Positions 5,066 through 6,108 of a stretch of 6,108 bases of DNA are shown piece after piece; the first letter of the stretch is position 1, and every line of letters starts with the position of its first letter. Source of the stretch: Mariniphaga sp964624645 (GTDB lineage: Bacteria > Bacteroidota > Bacteroidia > Bacteroidales > Prolixibacteraceae). The DNA lies in the NCBI GenBank assembly GCA_964624645.1, contig CAZVAD010000137.1:1-6108 (forward strand), read 5' to 3'. The notes beneath the pieces were generated by a model. It was not told the origin of the DNA and did not search any database. It saw only the letters and a list, made by a program, of their open reading frames with translations. A program made the translations under genes and the position numbers.

Positions 5066-6108
5066 ATGCAAAACATAAATAAATATCTTCTGACCATCTT
5101 TATGCTGTGCCTGTTTTCATTTATGGTTTCAGCACAGTCCTATAATATGGGTGGCGTAGTAAACGACGACCAGGGGCCTTTACCCGGTGTGAGCATATAC
5201 CTGAAAGGCCGTACTACTGTGGGTACAGTGACTAATATGGATGGCACATTCAAGATCAGGGCCTCCAAAGGCGATGTCATTGTATTCACTTTTATCGGTT
5301 TCAATACCGTTGAATATCTTGTGGATCAGGAAGACGCTAAGATTAATGTTGTAATGACCCCAACCACCACCGAAATTGATGAAGTGGTAGTTACAGCGCT
5401 GGGAACCCAGCGTAAGGTAAGCGTTGTTGGCGCCATTGCTTCAGTGGACGTGCAGGAGCTGCAAACTCCGGCGACATCACTGTCCAATATGCTTGGCGGA
5501 CGGGTTGCAGGTATGATTACAATGTTAGACAGTGGCGAACCGGGCAAAAACATCGCAGAATTCTGGGTGCGCGGTATCGGCACTTTCGGGGCAAGCAGCT
5601 CGGCATTGGTGCTAATTGACGGGCTGGAAGGGAATCTGAACTCGATTGACCCCGCCGACGTAGAATCGTTTTCAATACTCAAAGACGCTTCCGCAACGGC
5701 TGTTTACGGAGTTCGCGGTGCAAATGGCGTTGTTTTGGTTACTACAAAGCGTGGAACAAGCGGAAGGCTAAAAATCACAGCAAGAGCAAACTATACATTA
5801 TCTAATCTGAACCGGATGCCCGAATATCTTGGCGCTTATGATTATGCCCGTCTGGCAAACGAAGCGAGATCCGTACGCGGGGAAGAAATTTTATATAACT
5901 CAGCTGAAATGAAAATTATCCAGCAGCGTTTGGACCCCGATTTATATCCCAATGTTGACTGGCAGAAGGAAATAATGAAGCAAAACGGGTTCCAGCAGAC
6001 CTATTACATGAGCGCACAGGGCGGTGGCGACGTTGCTCGTTATTTTGTCAGTTTGGGCGCTTCTGTCGAAGATGCAGCTTACAAAGTTGCTCCTGAAAAT
6101 ACCATTCG
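5066..6108 (+). CDS. SusC/RagA-family TonB-dependent transporter, N-terminal part, cut by right edge
   Basis: SusC-like proteins are outer-membrane barrels that import oligosaccharides or peptides with a SusD lipoprotein lid, powered by TonB. The frame is open for 347 codons to the window end; the family is usually about 1,000 residues. Visible parts are a signal peptide (1-23, cleavage near VSA-QS); a carboxypeptidase-regulatory-like beta-sandwich at about 27-98 ('GVVNDDQGPLPGVSIYLKG', 'TNMDGTFKI'); the TonB-box-like EIDEVVVTALGTQRK (103-117); and the plug domain. The plug shows VRGIGTFG (168-175), LVLIDGLEG (181-189), the SusC signature SIDPADVESFSILKDASA (193-210), and AVYGVRGANGVVLVTTKRG (212-230). 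The barrel begins after about residue 235. No N-terminal STN domain precedes the beta-sandwich. The start is fixed by the signal peptide and the A/T-rich leader. A SusD gene is expected downstream but is outside the window. Confidence 0.95.
   Translation, partial: MQNINKYLLTIFMLCLFSFMVSAQSYNMGGVVNDDQGPLPGVSIYLKGRTTVGTVTNMDGTFKIRASKGDVIVFTFIGFNTVEYLVDQEDAKINVVMTPTTTEIDEVVVTALGTQRKVSVVGAIASVDVQELQTPATSLSNMLGGRVAGMITMLDSGEPGKNIAEFWVRGIGTFGASSSALVLIDGLEGNLNSIDPADVESFSILKDASATAVYGVRGANGVVLVTTKRGTSGRLKITARANYTLSNLNRMPEYLGAYDYARLANEARSVRGEEILYNSAEMKIIQQRLDPDLYPNVDWQKEIMKQNGFQQTYYMSAQGGGDVARYFVSLGASVEDAAYKVAPENTI

Noticed and set aside
5326..5682. Minus-strand open frame of 118 codons inside the SusC-like gene
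   Set aside because: Ser/Thr/Pro-rich antisense shadow of a well-conserved plug domain.

Overview
The window looks like a piece of a Bacteroidota genome, most likely Bacteroidales or a close relative. Three things support this: a type IX secretion gene (porQ), a SusC/RagA-type TonB-dependent transporter, and promoter-like sequences of the Bacteroidota form TAnnTTTG with A/T-rich leaders instead of strong Shine-Dalgarno sites. The species cannot be named from this window.

Left part (1-3382, genes on the minus strand). Read in the direction of transcription, the order is: the 3' tail of an unidentified gene next to the gap, porQ (type IX secretion, outer membrane), cmk (CMP/dCMP kinase), ispH (last step of the MEP isoprenoid pathway), and the first 175 codons of priA (replication-restart helicase), which runs off the left edge. 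cmk and ispH overlap by 4 bases (ATGA). The other junctions are about 60 bases, so the four genes could be co-transcribed. Good TAnnTTTG elements in front of porQ and cmk suggest extra internal promoters. The cmk element also argues for a start at 2151 rather than the longer GTG start at 2169.

Middle (3383-3482). Exactly 100 Ns form a scaffold gap of unknown true length. The adjacency of the left and right halves is therefore an assembly inference.

Right part (3483-6108, genes on the plus strand). A 248-base A/T-rich non-coding leader with a candidate promoter and small dyads precedes a lipoprotein with an IPT/TIG domain and an NHL-type beta-propeller. After 24 bases comes a SusC-like transporter, cut by the right edge after 347 codons. 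This is the start of a SusC/SusD-type nutrient-uptake locus. The lipoprotein is probably a surface accessory or binding protein for the transporter, and a SusD partner would be expected just beyond the window. The substrate cannot be read from the sequence. No RNA genes, CRISPR arrays, complete mobile elements or clear terminators were seen.
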